DNA of 64,000 bases, taken from NCBI GenBank assembly GCA_964019165.1, contig OZ025269.1, positions 4,527,587-4,591,586 of the forward strand, in the 5' to 3' direction. Origin of the DNA: Mastigias papua (lineage: Eukaryota; Cnidaria; Scyphozoa; Rhizostomeae; Mastigiidae). Positions 34,819 to 52,892 of the stretch are shown in pieces. Positions within the stretch are counted from its first letter, which is position 1; each line of letters begins with the position of its first letter. Below the pieces are notes generated by a model. That model worked only from the letters and a program-made list of their open reading frames with translations. It did not search any database and was not told the origin of the DNA. A program made the translations under genes and the position numbers.

Positions 34819-37800
34819 CGTATCTCCTAAATTATGTCGTCAAAGGCAGCAGTCTTACATCTATCCTAGAGTGTTTGAAATGACTTTCATTGCCTTTTCG
34901 CAAACAGTTGCTTCTAGTTTTGCCATATTTGTAGACGTCCAAATCAAATCAAACAATCGTCCATCTTGTCCCCCCTTTGGTTCAGAGTCATTTTGAATAT
35001 TCTTGGAAAAAGAGTAACTCCATTCTCTAAAATCGTCTTTGAATCAAATCTAGCTATTAAAGCTGAAGCATGTCCTATGCAAAAAATGGCACTATTAACT
35101 TAAATCTCCCAACAAAATATATCCAGAGTTGCTTATGTGAAGTTTCCAAGCAAAAAGAGAACCACCAGTCACTGCGTATGAAATTTCAAAAGGGACGGAA
35201 AATCTCGATAATTTCCAGGAGAAACTTCAAAACGAGAATTGGTCATAATGAAACAAGAATTATACCAACTTCAAATAACATTGGAATCTTCCTTGACATG
35301 AAGACTGATTAAAAACCTGACTTGCCCAACAAATTGCGTAAAATGAGTACAATGAACACACATTAAACTCAGCGATTAGAATTGCCTCGAATCGAGCCTT
35401 CTTGAAGAAAACTTCAATAAACATATTTGCCGAAAGAAGATACGTACTGAGAACACAACCAGCCCTGCTAAAAAGTATAACCACTTTATTTAACATCACT
35501 TCATCATCCCAAACTAAGTCAGCTTATTTGATCCGCATATTCCCTTCATTGCAAATAATTGAGCAAGTACGAAATCAAAATGAAATCAGGATGAATTTGA
35601 ACAAGTTCATAATATTCCACAGCATTAGCAATAATTGGGACTTGGAGGATAGCATATCGCAAGTAAATATGTGATCAGGTAGGTTGAGAATCACTCAACT
35701 CAGACGATGATCAACAGCAAATACTTACAATGTCGATCATTAAACGTGCAATTAAAATTAAGAAACTATTAAAGAACTAAAATGTCGTCAAAAGAGGTAC
35801 AAAACTAAGGAACTTTGACATCTAGGCCTTGAGTCACGTTCCTTATAAGAAACATATAACATCTTTGCAATCGAGCTACGGCGGGGTCAAACAAGGGAGG
35901 GTTCTAAAGGCGCAGAGGCCATGGTTCTATCTCAACTGTCTGCCACAAAAGGGATACCTTGCTAATACTACTAGATTGAACAATCAGCCATTTACACTTA
36001 TCCGTACACGCTTAATACTTATCTGTACATTTAAAACCAAACAGGTCTAAATTGAACTATATTTGCATATATTTAGACAACATCATCCATACTAAGTTCA
36101 CAAAAACATCCATCCCTGCTTGCAGATTTGTTATCATCTTAAATTACGCTCATCTAGCTGTCACTTGTAATAATCTGCAGACGTTCTTCATTCAACTACT
36201 GTAATATAATGTTCTTGTCTGAATTTCTTTTGAATTGCAGCAGGGCTTCTACACACATTCATGCTTCCAATAGCACTATTTTGCAATTTTTGCATGATGG
36301 AGTAATTTTTACGCAAAAACTAAAAGCAAACCAACAACTTATCTACTATATGCCTATGTACAAACAACCAACTTCCTTTTCAGTCGCAGCGCTCTTTAAT
36401 CATTTCGCTTTGGGCTCTAAGTTACTTCCATATCACTGACACGTAGGGTATGAGATGAGTTTGTTACCTGAAATACATAAAAAATCTAAAGTAAGTACAA
36501 AAACAAGAAGGAAAACTCGCTGGGATATTTCTTATTCAATAATTCGTAGCAAAACCAGACAGCAAAGTTTCCGTTAGAATTGGAGCATAGCATAACCCTA
36601 ACTCTAGCTCAAATGTCAACACCTCGAGTTTTGATACACATGCAACTTTGAGTCTTACTACAAAACGAGAGTAGCAGACTAACACAAGACCAATGTTCAC
36701 TATTTCCGACTTTTGGGGATGACGAGCCTTTTCTGGGGATGACGAGCCTTTTTTCGAGTCGCCTTAAAATATTGACGATCTTAAGAGGTTCGCTCTCAAC
36801 GAGAATTCACATGCAGAATGAAAATCAATGACTAATTTTAGTTCTGCATTGCTCCAAAACCAATCGATGAAGAAGCCTAGTTCCTGTATTCAATGTGAAT
36901 TCATGGAAAATTCTACGCAAATGTGATCGATGTCGTCCATGGGTCTGAAATCGCAGTTGTAGTTAGAATAGAATCAAATAATATGCAGTAAAATATAACA
37001 TAATATAAGATAAAATAACATAAAATAAACTAACATAACATGAAATAAAATAACACAATGTAAAATAAAATAACACAATATAAGTAAAATAACATAAGAT
37101 AATATAACAAAATGTATTATGCTATATTCAATTTCATCTATGGCGAGCAGACTACCATAGCAGAGACAGATGTACAACGAAGTTCATTTATCCCTACTAC
37201 AAACAGTACTGACAAACAGCAACACGATTGATTAAAATAGAGCAAAATATCTTCACAGACATTCCAATTTGAATACGATTTCTAATAAAGACTTGTTTTC
37301 ATTAGTGGAGAGCTAAACCACATATTAGAGCAAGAAACGCCTACTTACTAACAACAGAGTGTACCATTCACATACAAAAACCTGCCATTTAATTGTCTCA
37401 TGCCTGCTGCCTTCCTAATTGCCTCCTTTCAGTCATGATATCTGCAAACATCAAATATATTAATGTATGGCATAGAAGGCTAGAGTTTGTCAATAGACAG
37501 CGATTTAATATAGAAGGACGCGCCGCAGTAAACGCTTATTTGTTTCCTTGTTGATATTTCACAACAAGCAGAAGGTCCAGATAGGACAATGAATTCTACA
37601 ATAGCGACTCAATGACGAAAGCCGCTTCAGGATTCAAAGTGATTCTTGCCCAGCGCGAAACGTTCAGGAACCTACTACAAAATATGGCAAGTCACAAGAA
37701 GCGACCAGGTGCTGTTTCTAAATTTTAAATAAACCCAAATGAAACCAAGTCATTCCTGAGAACATAAGCTGACTTGGAGGTACAGTTGATCTACAAGAAA

Positions 37801-38101
37801 CAAGTAATATACACTCAGAAGATCAATCTACTCCTAGAAGATATAGGAAATGACCACAATGCTCAAAACCATCTTATCTGCGTGACATTAGCAGCGAAAA
37901 TACAGAGAGGAAGTACTGCATTAGTATCAATGCAAACTCTCCTAATAATCCATGACTACCCCAGTGTCCAAAAAACTGCTAGCAAATGCTCGCAGTCAGA
38001 AAAGTTTTGCGACCATTGGAGACCAACCTGCTAAAGAGCAATCCTGATTCCACAGAATTTAATGAAGCACAACAAAAGACCTGGGCAACACACGATAGAA
38101 T
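34819..38101. other. intergenic DNA of unit 2 between GPCR D remnant and GPCR F
   Basis: The counterpart of 14237-17497 with small indels and substitutions. No gene is recognised. Open frames at 35070-35312 and 35402-35674 have no family and show no sign of coding constraint. Confidence 0.5.
36975..37115. repeat. low-complexity (TAACATAAAA)-type array, unit 2
   Basis: An AT-rich imperfect array matching 16370-16510 in unit 1. Confidence 0.8.
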
Positions 38102-38950
38102 ATGATATTCCAAGAACCAGGTAGAGAGCTCCTATTCATAATAGTCGCATTTCTAACTGCATTCCTAAATATAGCCGAAATCGTTCTTATAATTCGATGC
38201 AACAGTAGAAAAGCTTTCGACAAGCTCCTACTCAGCCTTGCTGCATCAGATGTATTGGTTGGCTTATCCATCGCGGCATTCAAATCATTCGACCTGATAA
38301 CACATAATACGATAGATTGGCTTGAAGGGACAAGCTTTGCAAACATATTCGTATATTCGATAACATTTTCAATCTCAAATCTCCTTCTGATCACAATTGA
38401 CAGGTTTTTGGCAGTGCGATTCCCCATCAAACATCGAATGCTTGTTACTGAAAGACAGGTTAATAAAACCATAGTAATAGTCTGGGTTTTATGCCTAGTC
38501 TCAACAGCTGTCTTTTTTGCCATGCATTTCACATGGCTCGAGAAAAATCTGGCTCCACTCTATATAGCATCGGGATGTCTTCTACTATTCGGCATGGTAA
38601 TAACTATGGGGTACAGTGCAATTTTCTATATGATATGCAAACGAAAGATACAGAGGGCTGCTGGGAAAGAGGAGAGGAAAATTACAGTTCGAAATTTTGC
38701 TTTTGCTCTCAAAGGGTTCCAAATGGCTGAGAAAGGCGTTTTTGTAACAGGCGCTATTGTCAGTATCTCCTTCATCATTTGCACATATCCATTTGCAATT
38801 GAGTTCCTGATATTTAACAACGGTGCCAGGATATCAATTATATCTAGGCTGTTAATTCTGCTAAATTCCCTCCTAAATCCAGTTGTATACTTTTTCAAGA
38901 GATACTTTACTTCACGGGGCGGTAGAACGGAGCCCATCGGTACAAGCTAG
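38102..38950 (+). CDS. rhodopsin-like GPCR F, unit 2 copy of GPCR E
   Basis: A 282-residue intact receptor starting MIFQEPGREL. It keeps all subfamily motifs: LSLAASD, DRF (100-102), FIICTYP, and NPVVY at 259-263, where GPCR E has NPFVY. It differs from GPCR E at 28 positions, with a cluster at residues 133-154 (TM4 end and second extracellular loop), a double change at 242-243 (GAR for GDD) in the loop before TM7, and no frame damage. Since its neighbours in the same duplicated unit have decayed, an intact frame suggests that this receptor is retained by selection. Its upstream region is also duplicated, so its regulation may at first have matched that of GPCR E. Ligand unknown. Confidence 0.9.
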   Translation: MIFQEPGRELLFIIVAFLTAFLNIAEIVLIIRCNSRKAFDKLLLSLAASDVLVGLSIAAFKSFDLITHNTIDWLEGTSFANIFVYSITFSISNLLLITIDRFLAVRFPIKHRMLVTERQVNKTIVIVWVLCLVSTAVFFAMHFTWLEKNLAPLYIASGCLLLFGMVITMGYSAIFYMICKRKIQRAAGKEERKITVRNFAFALKGFQMAEKGVFVTGAIVSISFIICTYPFAIEFLIFNNGARISIISRLLILLNSLLNPVVYFFKRYFTSRGGRTEPIGTS

Positions 38951-39533
38951 CATTCGCTACATAGCAACAAGGACCTAAAAGCGTGCAAGCTGTTGTGAAA
39001 AACCGCCTCTAACGTGCAGTTAATAAAGGATCATAACGTAGCAATCACTTCTGCAAGTAATGAGAACAAGAGACTTATACTTAGTAAGAAGAAGTGGATT
39101 TCAAAAATATGCATTCTAATCTGGATAGCTGTTCCATTTTCATCGAAAAAGTAAAGAGAATGTAACTTCCAAAGCACAAATTGAAATGTAAATTCTATCA
39201 ATCTACAAATCGATCAAAGTGTCAGGCAGAGGCTAAAGTTCCAGGATGGAATACTAGTAAGACAGAATAGTTTAGCACTGCTAGTGGATATTTTGACTCC
39301 AAATAGCCGACCAGTATGGAATTACTGGTGATATCCTATCAGCAAACTTAACTGCTATATCCAATCAAATTACATACCGAGCTGGACAACACTGCAATAA
39401 GTCGTTGAATGAAAAATTCATAAGAAACAACGCACCAAACCAGGTTCAAGATCAACCAAAGAGAATTGTACAAAACCTAAGTTAACTACAAACACTTTTG
39501 CACTTTAACTTCACATACATACATACATACATA

Positions 39534-39736
<203 letters not shown>

Positions 39737-40620
39737 TTATCTTATGTTTATCTGATAGATAACATGATTTTTGTGTTGTGTGTATATACATATATTATAT
39801 TTATTTATTTATTTATCTATTTATTTAGTTATTAATCAAACAGCAATGCTACTTTAAACAGTAAATCTGGAGTGGCAAAACCCGGACTCCCAGCATTTAA
39901 CTTAACACTGGTGTGTCAAGACATGATCACAACATAACTTGTGCAGTTATTCCAAGGTTAACAAAAGCACAACTATCAACTTAGTTCAGCCCATGTATAT
40001 TACCTATTCAATCAAATCAAAATGCCTATACTGTATAAGATATATATCTTTAAAAGAATTTAGGCCAACCCTGTAGAGTATAACGTTGGTATACCTTGGC
40101 TACAGGGCAAAGCCTTTGCATAGCTAAAAGCCAGCTGGAGTGATTGAGCTGATCTGGTTGAAAGAGAACACTTTGAACTTAGTACCCATGTTCTTATCGC
40201 TGAGAAGGAAATCTAGGCCACTGCTTAAGTCTTTTTTCTGCGTCCGCTTGCATTTTCACCAAAACCTTTGAAAAAGAATAAACAATATAGTCTAAAATCT
40301 GGGATTTGCAACAGGGGCTGACAAAATCATAAATCGGCTTAACTGTAATCGTGTATGATGACATGACAATGCTAAACATTTAAGAGTGGGATCCAATAAC
40401 TGAAACCAGCAATACAAAAACTGTGTTGCTAGTAATGGAAGAAAAAGTGAAATTTGTTCTCATGAAGAACAAGGACAATACGACAAAGACCATTTTTGTA
40501 GGAAACCGAAGGTGCCTTATTACTTTAAAAGAAAAAAGATGACCGTATCTATAGTAAAATCTTCGCAGAAATAGATTCCACTTGCAATTGTTGAACATGA
40601 AATGTGTTGTACGTAAGAAG

Positions 40621-41043
40621 TGTCACGATACCATCTTTTCTTCATTCATTTCGAACAGTTTCTTCCTCTTCTGTGTTTCACTGCATATTTTTCTCTCATT
40701 TCCATCCGCTTTTTCTTACAGCCCATGACTAACCTTATTACACTATCTTTTGACGCCATAGCCTCGCTTTCATTCTCTTTTACGGTTACTTCTAGCATCT
40801 GACTAGTTGTTTTTCTTCTCCAACGTGTATACATTCATGCTATTCTCATGTTAGTCATTTTCCAGTTATTCTTAATTTTGATTGGTTTAGGTTTTACATT
40901 CGTCATTACAAATCTTTATTTAAACGCTTATAGTATTGTGTCGTATCAAATTGTAGAGTGGTAGCCGAGTTGTTGATTTTGAATACACACTTGTAAATTT
41001 TATTTACTCGTAGTCTTCTTGCTCGGAGTTGCCTGCCGTCACA
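40621..41043. mobile_element. solo LTR, unit 2 only
   Basis: A 423-bp insertion starting TGTCACG and ending CGTCACA, thus with TG and CA termini, flanked by GAAG on both sides (40617-40620 and 41044-41047). Unit 1 has the empty site near 19760 with a single GAAG. No internal retroelement sequence is present, so it is a solo LTR, probably of a Ty3-like element. It lies in the last intron of the NDUFAF7 pseudogene and arrived after the segmental duplication. Confidence 0.85.
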
Positions 41044-41639
41044 GAAGTAGCAAAATAGAACTAATTAATTCGCAACCAATCAAGGTTTTGCACTAGCACT
41101 ATTCACTAGTTATATTGTGTACACAATTCTAATCATTCCACTTTCCCTTATATTTATAATCCTTATCGTATCTAATTTTCCTACTCGTGCCAAAACAGAC
41201 TCCAGATATGGAAAGGCGATTATAAGTATTGAGACAACTAGTATCTGCCTGTCAAGAGGTAAAAGAGCAGAATACACACCTTACACCAGGCTTCTATTCC
41301 TAGGGCTTTGAGAAACATCGACTGTGTGACAGGCCCATATGCTTGAACTGAAACGCAAATGATGAAATACTTTAAAATCACATTAGTAATCTATGAATTA
41401 ATCTCTTAGTCAACATAATGCGGCCTATCAAACAATCAGACAATCGATCAGTCAATCAATCAATAAATTAATTGTCATCATCATCATCACCATTATTATT
41501 TTACGTAATGTAGGCTATGCTACAAATGAAAAGCAGCTAAATTACAGCTAATTTAGGCCTACTGACCAAAAATTCACAATTCTTAACCTTAATAGATTCA
41601 AAATGTTTAATTGGGTATACAAGACTAAAGGATAAATAG

Positions 41640-42785
41640 GTGAAAGGATAAAGGATAACATCGCCTATCCTGTTAAAAACCGAACTTCCAGTTTATATGC
41701 TTTGCAAAGCCTAAAGTTGCATTAATCACCATTCCAGCATTTAATTCGTTGTTTAACAATAGGAAGGGTGCTTGATTGTTTTACTGCGTGAGGTAAAAGT
41801 TGCCATAGTTTATTTCCACGGTAGGTTGTAGTCTCAAATCCATAGGACATTGTCCTTACCTTTGGGAGTTAAGCGTCATTGCCTTAGGATGTAGCTAATG
41901 CTTCGCTCCATAAAGATATCTTTCATGAAAGGTGGATTTAGATCAAAATTTGTTGTTCTAAAAATTTCTGCCATGAGCAACTGCGGGTTTCTAAACTGGA
42001 TGGTCACCGAATTATTCTACCCCAGGAGAAAGACAAAATCACTTCTCTTTGTGTGCAATGTGCAATGCCCTGTCATGAAAAGTATTGATTCTATTGTAAA
42101 AAACTATATCACAAAACAGTCAAACGAGAGCATAACAGCTAAAATGAGACAACAAATGATATCATAAGCTGTTGCATTTTCCAGTGTCCATGCAGAAAGA
42201 TATATGAGGAAGAGCATGGAGTTTTTGTCCAGCCTTTCTACATAGTGTCATGGCATGATGTATTAAAGATGGTCATATGTCAAATGATCAAATTGGTATG
42301 CAGAGGAGATTTTCCTCTGCACTTCTTTCAAACAAGCTTCTCTCTTATTTAGTTCGCAATTTTTTTATCTCCTCTACAACAGAAATCATCAACTGACAGT
42401 CGTCTTCATTGTTTTATATAATTGTCTGGAAGCCATTCAGTTATTTTAAAGGTATCACGTTCTAAATACGCAATTACAGTTTCCATCATAGGAACATGTT
42501 CATAAATTGCAGAATCAATCCACATTCCTACAGACTTTGGCTTCTTCCAAGAAGATGAACAAGTCATTCAGGTATATATTGAAAACAAAAAAAGCCCCAA
42601 AACCGTGCCCTGGGTTACAACAAAGGTGGATTTTGCCCACGTGCTGAATGAAATATCTACCTTTACTCTCTGCTTCCAGTCTTAAATATAGTTATATAGT
42701 TATGGGTAAACAGCAATGAAGACCTACCGAAACCATATGCATCCAATTTTGCAATCAAAACTCTCTGATTAAGGCAATAGAAGTC
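41640..42785 (-). mobile_element. decayed LINE fragment, unit 2 copy
   Basis: The duplicate of the LINE piece at 20450-21586, with further frame damage across the RT region near 42530-42680. Confidence 0.72.
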
Positions 42786-42935
42786 TTCAATCAGTCAATC
42801 AATCAGGTAATCAATCAGTCAATCAATCAGTCAATCAATCAGTCAATCAATCAGTCAATCAATCAGTCAATCAATCAGTCAATCAATCAGTCAATCAATC
42901 AGTCATTCAATCAGTCAATCGATGAGTTAATCAGC
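42784..42935. repeat. 12-bp minisatellite TCAGTCAATCAA
   Basis: About eleven regular copies of a 12-bp unit. Unit 1 has only a short irregular version (21586-21650), so the array expanded after the duplication. Confidence 0.9.
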
Positions 42936-45900
42936 AATTAATAAATGCTTTCTATCAAACTATCAAACTATTTATCAACCAGTCGCTCAATCAAATAGCC
43001 AATCAGCAATTATTCGATTTACTACTCTACTCAATAGATAGTCATAATCTAGGGTGTCTAGGTAGGCATACGTTGATGTAGGCAAATGCTGAAAGTATAC
43101 AAGCTCATCCATTCAAGTATTGTTATCAGTGTATGTAAACGTTTCGGCGTCACTACTAGGTAGTGCAGTCAATAGAAAATGTGATCTACAATGTAGCTGA
43201 GAAAACTGCTGTTACAGCTAGAAAATTAATTCGCCTGATAGGAAGGAAGACAACAGCAAAATTTTGCAACGAAGTAGTACGCTAGAGCTTATCAATTCTA
43301 GAAATTCATTTCAGTTCATGATAAAAATGCAAAATCAGTGACGATATCTTCAGTACAATCTCGGACGCGAAAGAGGCGAAACTAACAATTAAGTGCCAAC
43401 TGATTCATACCTTTCTTAGATGCTATATTCTTTATACAAGAGAAGTCTACATTAGCAGTGATATCTACAGCACCTGGATGCTCCAAAATATTTTCCTAAA
43501 GTTTGTGAACTTTAAAGCTCTACAACAAAATAAGTACATTGAGTCAGAGATGTGCGAAGACAAATTTGTTAACAGGAGGATGGAGTTCAGAGAAAAGAGA
43601 ACTCTTTTTTCGGCCAACAGTATTCTCCAGATAAAGAGGAAATAATGATGATAATTCCAAGGAAGTAACGCAAGTTATTTTTAATATGAAAAAATGAGGG
43701 TCGACTATGACCAACCATGACCAACTGATTAAATCAAATTACAGGTTGAGATATGGTCAAAGTTCCCAATACACGCTAAAGTTCTTCCCGTATGACCAAC
43801 TCTCTCACATTCCTAGTCGGCACACACCCTATGCACTGAGTAAAAATTCTAGTATGAGACAGAACCTATGCGAAGAGAGCTGTAGCGGTCATATAGCGCT
43901 AGATTAACTATCTCATCTATTTACACGAGTTAGTGAATTTTAGCATGAGTCAGCATTTGCATAGCACTTAGCATCACAATAAGCTAGAACGAGAGATAAA
44001 CATGCAAGACCACCACTAGGCTAATCTCACAGCTAAGAGACAATTCGGTCCCACTCCACACAAGGAATCTACAATTGCTAATGACTAAAGTTTTCAATAC
44101 AAAATTGACTCTCAATCCTAGCTTTATGAAAGAAATTTTTGTGGAAAACCAGGTGTCTTATGGGTAAAGAGGCTGTCATAACTTATCCTTGCCAAAAGCA
44201 CGTACTAAGTGCTATGGCCTAGAAACAATGTCTTTTATAGGCTAAAGAATATGGTAGACACTTCCCAACAAGGTAAAACAGTTGGATGCTTTCTCCAGTT
44301 TCAAAAGGGCAAGCAGGGAATGGAAAGGAGAGGAATGTAACTGTAGAATATGCCGACTTTCCGTAGGTCAGGTTGGGTTCTTAGACATATATTAAAAACG
44401 TGGAAGATGCCTAAACAGAAAACATTGTAAATATCTGCACTATGTATCTCTGGCTAATTTTACATTGCATTATGGTATGTTTCTTTAATTTCTCTTTAAT
44501 TGCTAGATAGTAGGCGCAAATTAGATTTTGTTTCAGCTGCTTTACGTTTGTCTACTGTGAATACATTGATAATAATAACTATACACTTACGCGTTCAAAG
44601 TCACCTTTGGCTACAAAAAATCCTTACACAAATCACCAGAAGCCAATTATGAGTTGACACTTGCGTGATGATTAACTCAAAACATGTACTAGATGCTGTT
44701 TCATTCATTTAATGATTAAAAATCAATTCAGTACTCCCATAAGCAATATTTGGAGGTAATAGCAAGTTGCTAGAGTAAACACTACACAGTAGGAGTACCA
44801 ATATTTTTCATATCAACAGGTTTGATAATTCACCAATAAAGTAAGATGAAAACACACCCTAAGAGAAAACCCACTTGGTCCATCTTTTCCATAGTCTATT
44901 ATTAGAGCACTGCCACCATTTTTCTCTATTATGCTACTCATATGCTCAGTAATTACACAGGCTTCTTGGCAAATTTCGTATTCATCAATAGATGCATCTT
45001 TTGGTATGAATAATTCTGACAAAACATTTCCACCAGGAACGTTGCTTATTTTGAAATACTGAGCTAGGAAAACACCAAATGAAGAAAACACAGCATCCAA
45101 AAATAAAATATGAGGAAATTGATAAGTCTATTACACTCCTGTGAAAACATACACTCAAAAAAGTTTGAAATCATACCCCTTTGGGATTTGTAAGAGCTTC
45201 TTGCAAATAGGTAGAAATTGACATAGGACCAGTAGCCTGCAGAAACATCATGGGACTCTCAGGCATCAATCACCAGTAGGCTTGTAGCAAGTGATGGGGG
45301 TGTGAGGGTGCTACATTCTTATCTTTAAATTTTGGTTGATAAATCCAAGTTCAGCAGTCATTGTCAGCACACAGCACTTGCTTAGACATGAAATACTCAA
45401 TGGAATATCAGTTATTGGAAGGATATTGTCTAGCATTGCATAAACACCAAATACTGACCGACCATGGGTATACATTCACTGATGCTTCAAAGCTCTGAAA
45501 TCTGAGGTGTAATGGTATAAATAACTAGGGTACCTGTTGGTATAGTACCAATGTTGCCTGTATTCCTGTTGGTAAATTATTCTTATGCACTAGAGCTCAA
45601 TAACACATGCAAGTACAAGAGTACTGCTGGCAAGAACAAAATAATACACTATGATTTCTTGCAGGCACTATTAATCCAAATCTACCTATTGAGTACTGCT
45701 ACCTACATATGATACTGTAATATTATTTAATTAATATTATATAGTTATATTATATATTATAATATTATATAAATCATTGTAATATTATTATATTAATATC
45801 ATATTCTGAGATCATATTGTGCTATTTAGCACTTAGCACAGCTGGGAACCCAGTAAATCAACTGTTTCAATTTGTAGGCACATTCTATGCACGGAAATGT

Positions 45901-46390
45901 GCTTGTGGGCACAATGTGCTACTAATGGTCCTGCCTTGCACCACCAAATAAAGTGGCAGCATTATGCCACTACCACTATTGGATGCATTTAAATTGGTTC
46001 ATGCACTAACTGAACAGTTAGCTTGACGGAGATATAGAAGACCCTATGGTTTTCTTGAGGTTAACTATCTACGACCAAAGAATTCCATATAGCTCTATAC
46101 TGCAAGGGATATTTCAGAACGCTTCTAGTAGATTCCTACAAAGTCACAATGCTTCTTTGTAACAAAACTGGAAACTGAATTTATAAAGAAGAGCCATAAG
46201 GTAATATTTGGCCTGGAGGAAAATAACTGAGACTACAAGTATATGAAAGTGATAAACATGAAAGAATACCTACCTTTATTCTTCCTTTCAGGTATTGCAG
46301 AAATTCTGGGTTTGCAGTTGATGAACTATAGCATCTATATAGCAACTGTCTGCTGACTCTTCCAACTAAGCAATTTGAAAACGACAACAT

Positions 46391-47831
46391 TGTGCTATTT
46401 CCTGGAGGATGAATAGGATAATTGGACTATAATCTAAAGATGCGACTTATAAATACCATATAGGCAGTAGAATTTCTAAACATCGCCTACATCATCTACA
46501 TCACTATGATCTGCACTGTCGAAGAGTCTTTATACTCAAGTTTATATGTAATATCGTGTATCATGATATCTCACTATTTGTAGCAACAAGGGGAATAAAT
46601 TGAGGTTCAGGAAATAACAGTACCAAGCCACACAGTAAGTACAGCATACCTTCCTTGTCTCACAGTCATTGGTACTCAAATAATGTCTACCCTTTCCTTT
46701 AGGTCTCTCATCTGGTTTTGAGCGTGCAGCCTCATATCGGTGCAAAGTGATTACGAGGCCGATGTGGGTGTGTGGCACTGGTGTGTGGCGTGGTGCAACA
46801 AGACAAACTTTATGCAAATAGTCAACTATGAGACGAGAAATTGAAGTTGTAGTCAAGAACATTGAGAGACGAATGTTGTTTTCATTTTGATTCCAGTTCA
46901 ATTAAAGCTTTTCTCGCATAAAACGATTTTTCAAGTATACTATTGAAACTCGGCCTGCCTGTCTTAATTTTTGCCTGAATTGAGCCTCATGTTCTTATAA
47001 ATACACGTGTAACCCTTGAAAGATTCTTGCTTATCAAATACACATAATTGCCTATACACGCACTTTTTTATAAGAAACTAAGGTCCTGTGCTGGTAGGCA
47101 GTTTCTTAAATTTTCTGGCCATTTTGCTATCAGGTTTCTTGCGTGTTTTGTAAGTAATGTATTTTAAACGTCCTTCCAAGGTAAATAGTTCACTGACATT
47201 CAACAAACGACGGTGTATGAAGTCCCTCAACAGCCTTGCTTCATAGAACTTGCAAAGAATGTTTTTCAACTCTTCACTATTCCACTCACAGAAAAATACC
47301 TCAAGTGGGCAAATACCATTCTTACAGAGATGCTAAGTGACAGAACAGCCTGATGCTTATTGATTTTCTTTCATTACAAATATTTATTTTAGGTCCTAAA
47401 GTTCTTTACTACCAGTCTATAAAGCAGGAAAGTGAAACCATTCATCTTGCTGGCCAATCCCACATTTTAACTTTCTGAAAGGTTCTGAAAATCAAGCTGC
47501 TTGCTAGATACTGGTAGCAAGTTACAAATTGTTACATTTTAAACTTGTTTTGCTTCCACATACCAATTCTAAATGGCCCCTGTGCTCCCTCACTTTCATA
47601 TGAGATTATTACGGCAAGATATTTGCACATGCAGAACGATAATAACACTCACAAAAGAAACTGAGTATATTTTTCAATTCATCCTCCACACATAAACAAG
47701 TACAAATCAGCATAGCTTCTTATCTTCCAGCAAACAACAGCTACATTTTCATAAGTTACATAAGCACTGTTACAGAATGAGAGAGTAGTAAGCATCTGTG
47801 TATGTATGAGACACTAAAGTCTTCCAGAGAG
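46391..47831. other. intergenic DNA between NDUFAF7 pseudogene and MDH1
   Basis: The counterpart of 30860-33229 without the LINE fragment. It should contain the MDH1 3' UTR and polyadenylation site; no further gene is seen. Confidence 0.5.

Positions 47832-52892
<5,061 letters not shown>

Larger units (their letters stand above)
40124..46390 (-). pseudogene. NDUFAF7: NDUFAF7 pseudogene, internally deleted
   Basis: The unit 2 copy of NDUFAF7. Exon 1 (46274-46390) and exon 2 (45177-45236) are still open. A deletion then joins the flank of exon 2 to the middle of exon 9 near 45038, removing exons 3-8 and with them the SAM-binding motif and the AHEFFD region. The rest of exon 9 (44858-45038) is open. 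Exon 10 (43411-43519) has an in-frame TAG at its twelfth codon region (HKL then stop) and Val for Asp in the conserved DHK. Exon 11 (41280-41347) has RY changed to WC near its end. Exon 12 (40124-40265) is two bases short and frameshifted. It cannot encode a methyltransferase. The promoter region and exon 1 look preserved, so a transcript is possible. Confidence 0.93.

Noticed and set aside
42784..42935. Regularly spaced repeats resembling a CRISPR array
   Set aside because: There are no unique spacers; it is a simple 12-bp tandem repeat in an animal genome.
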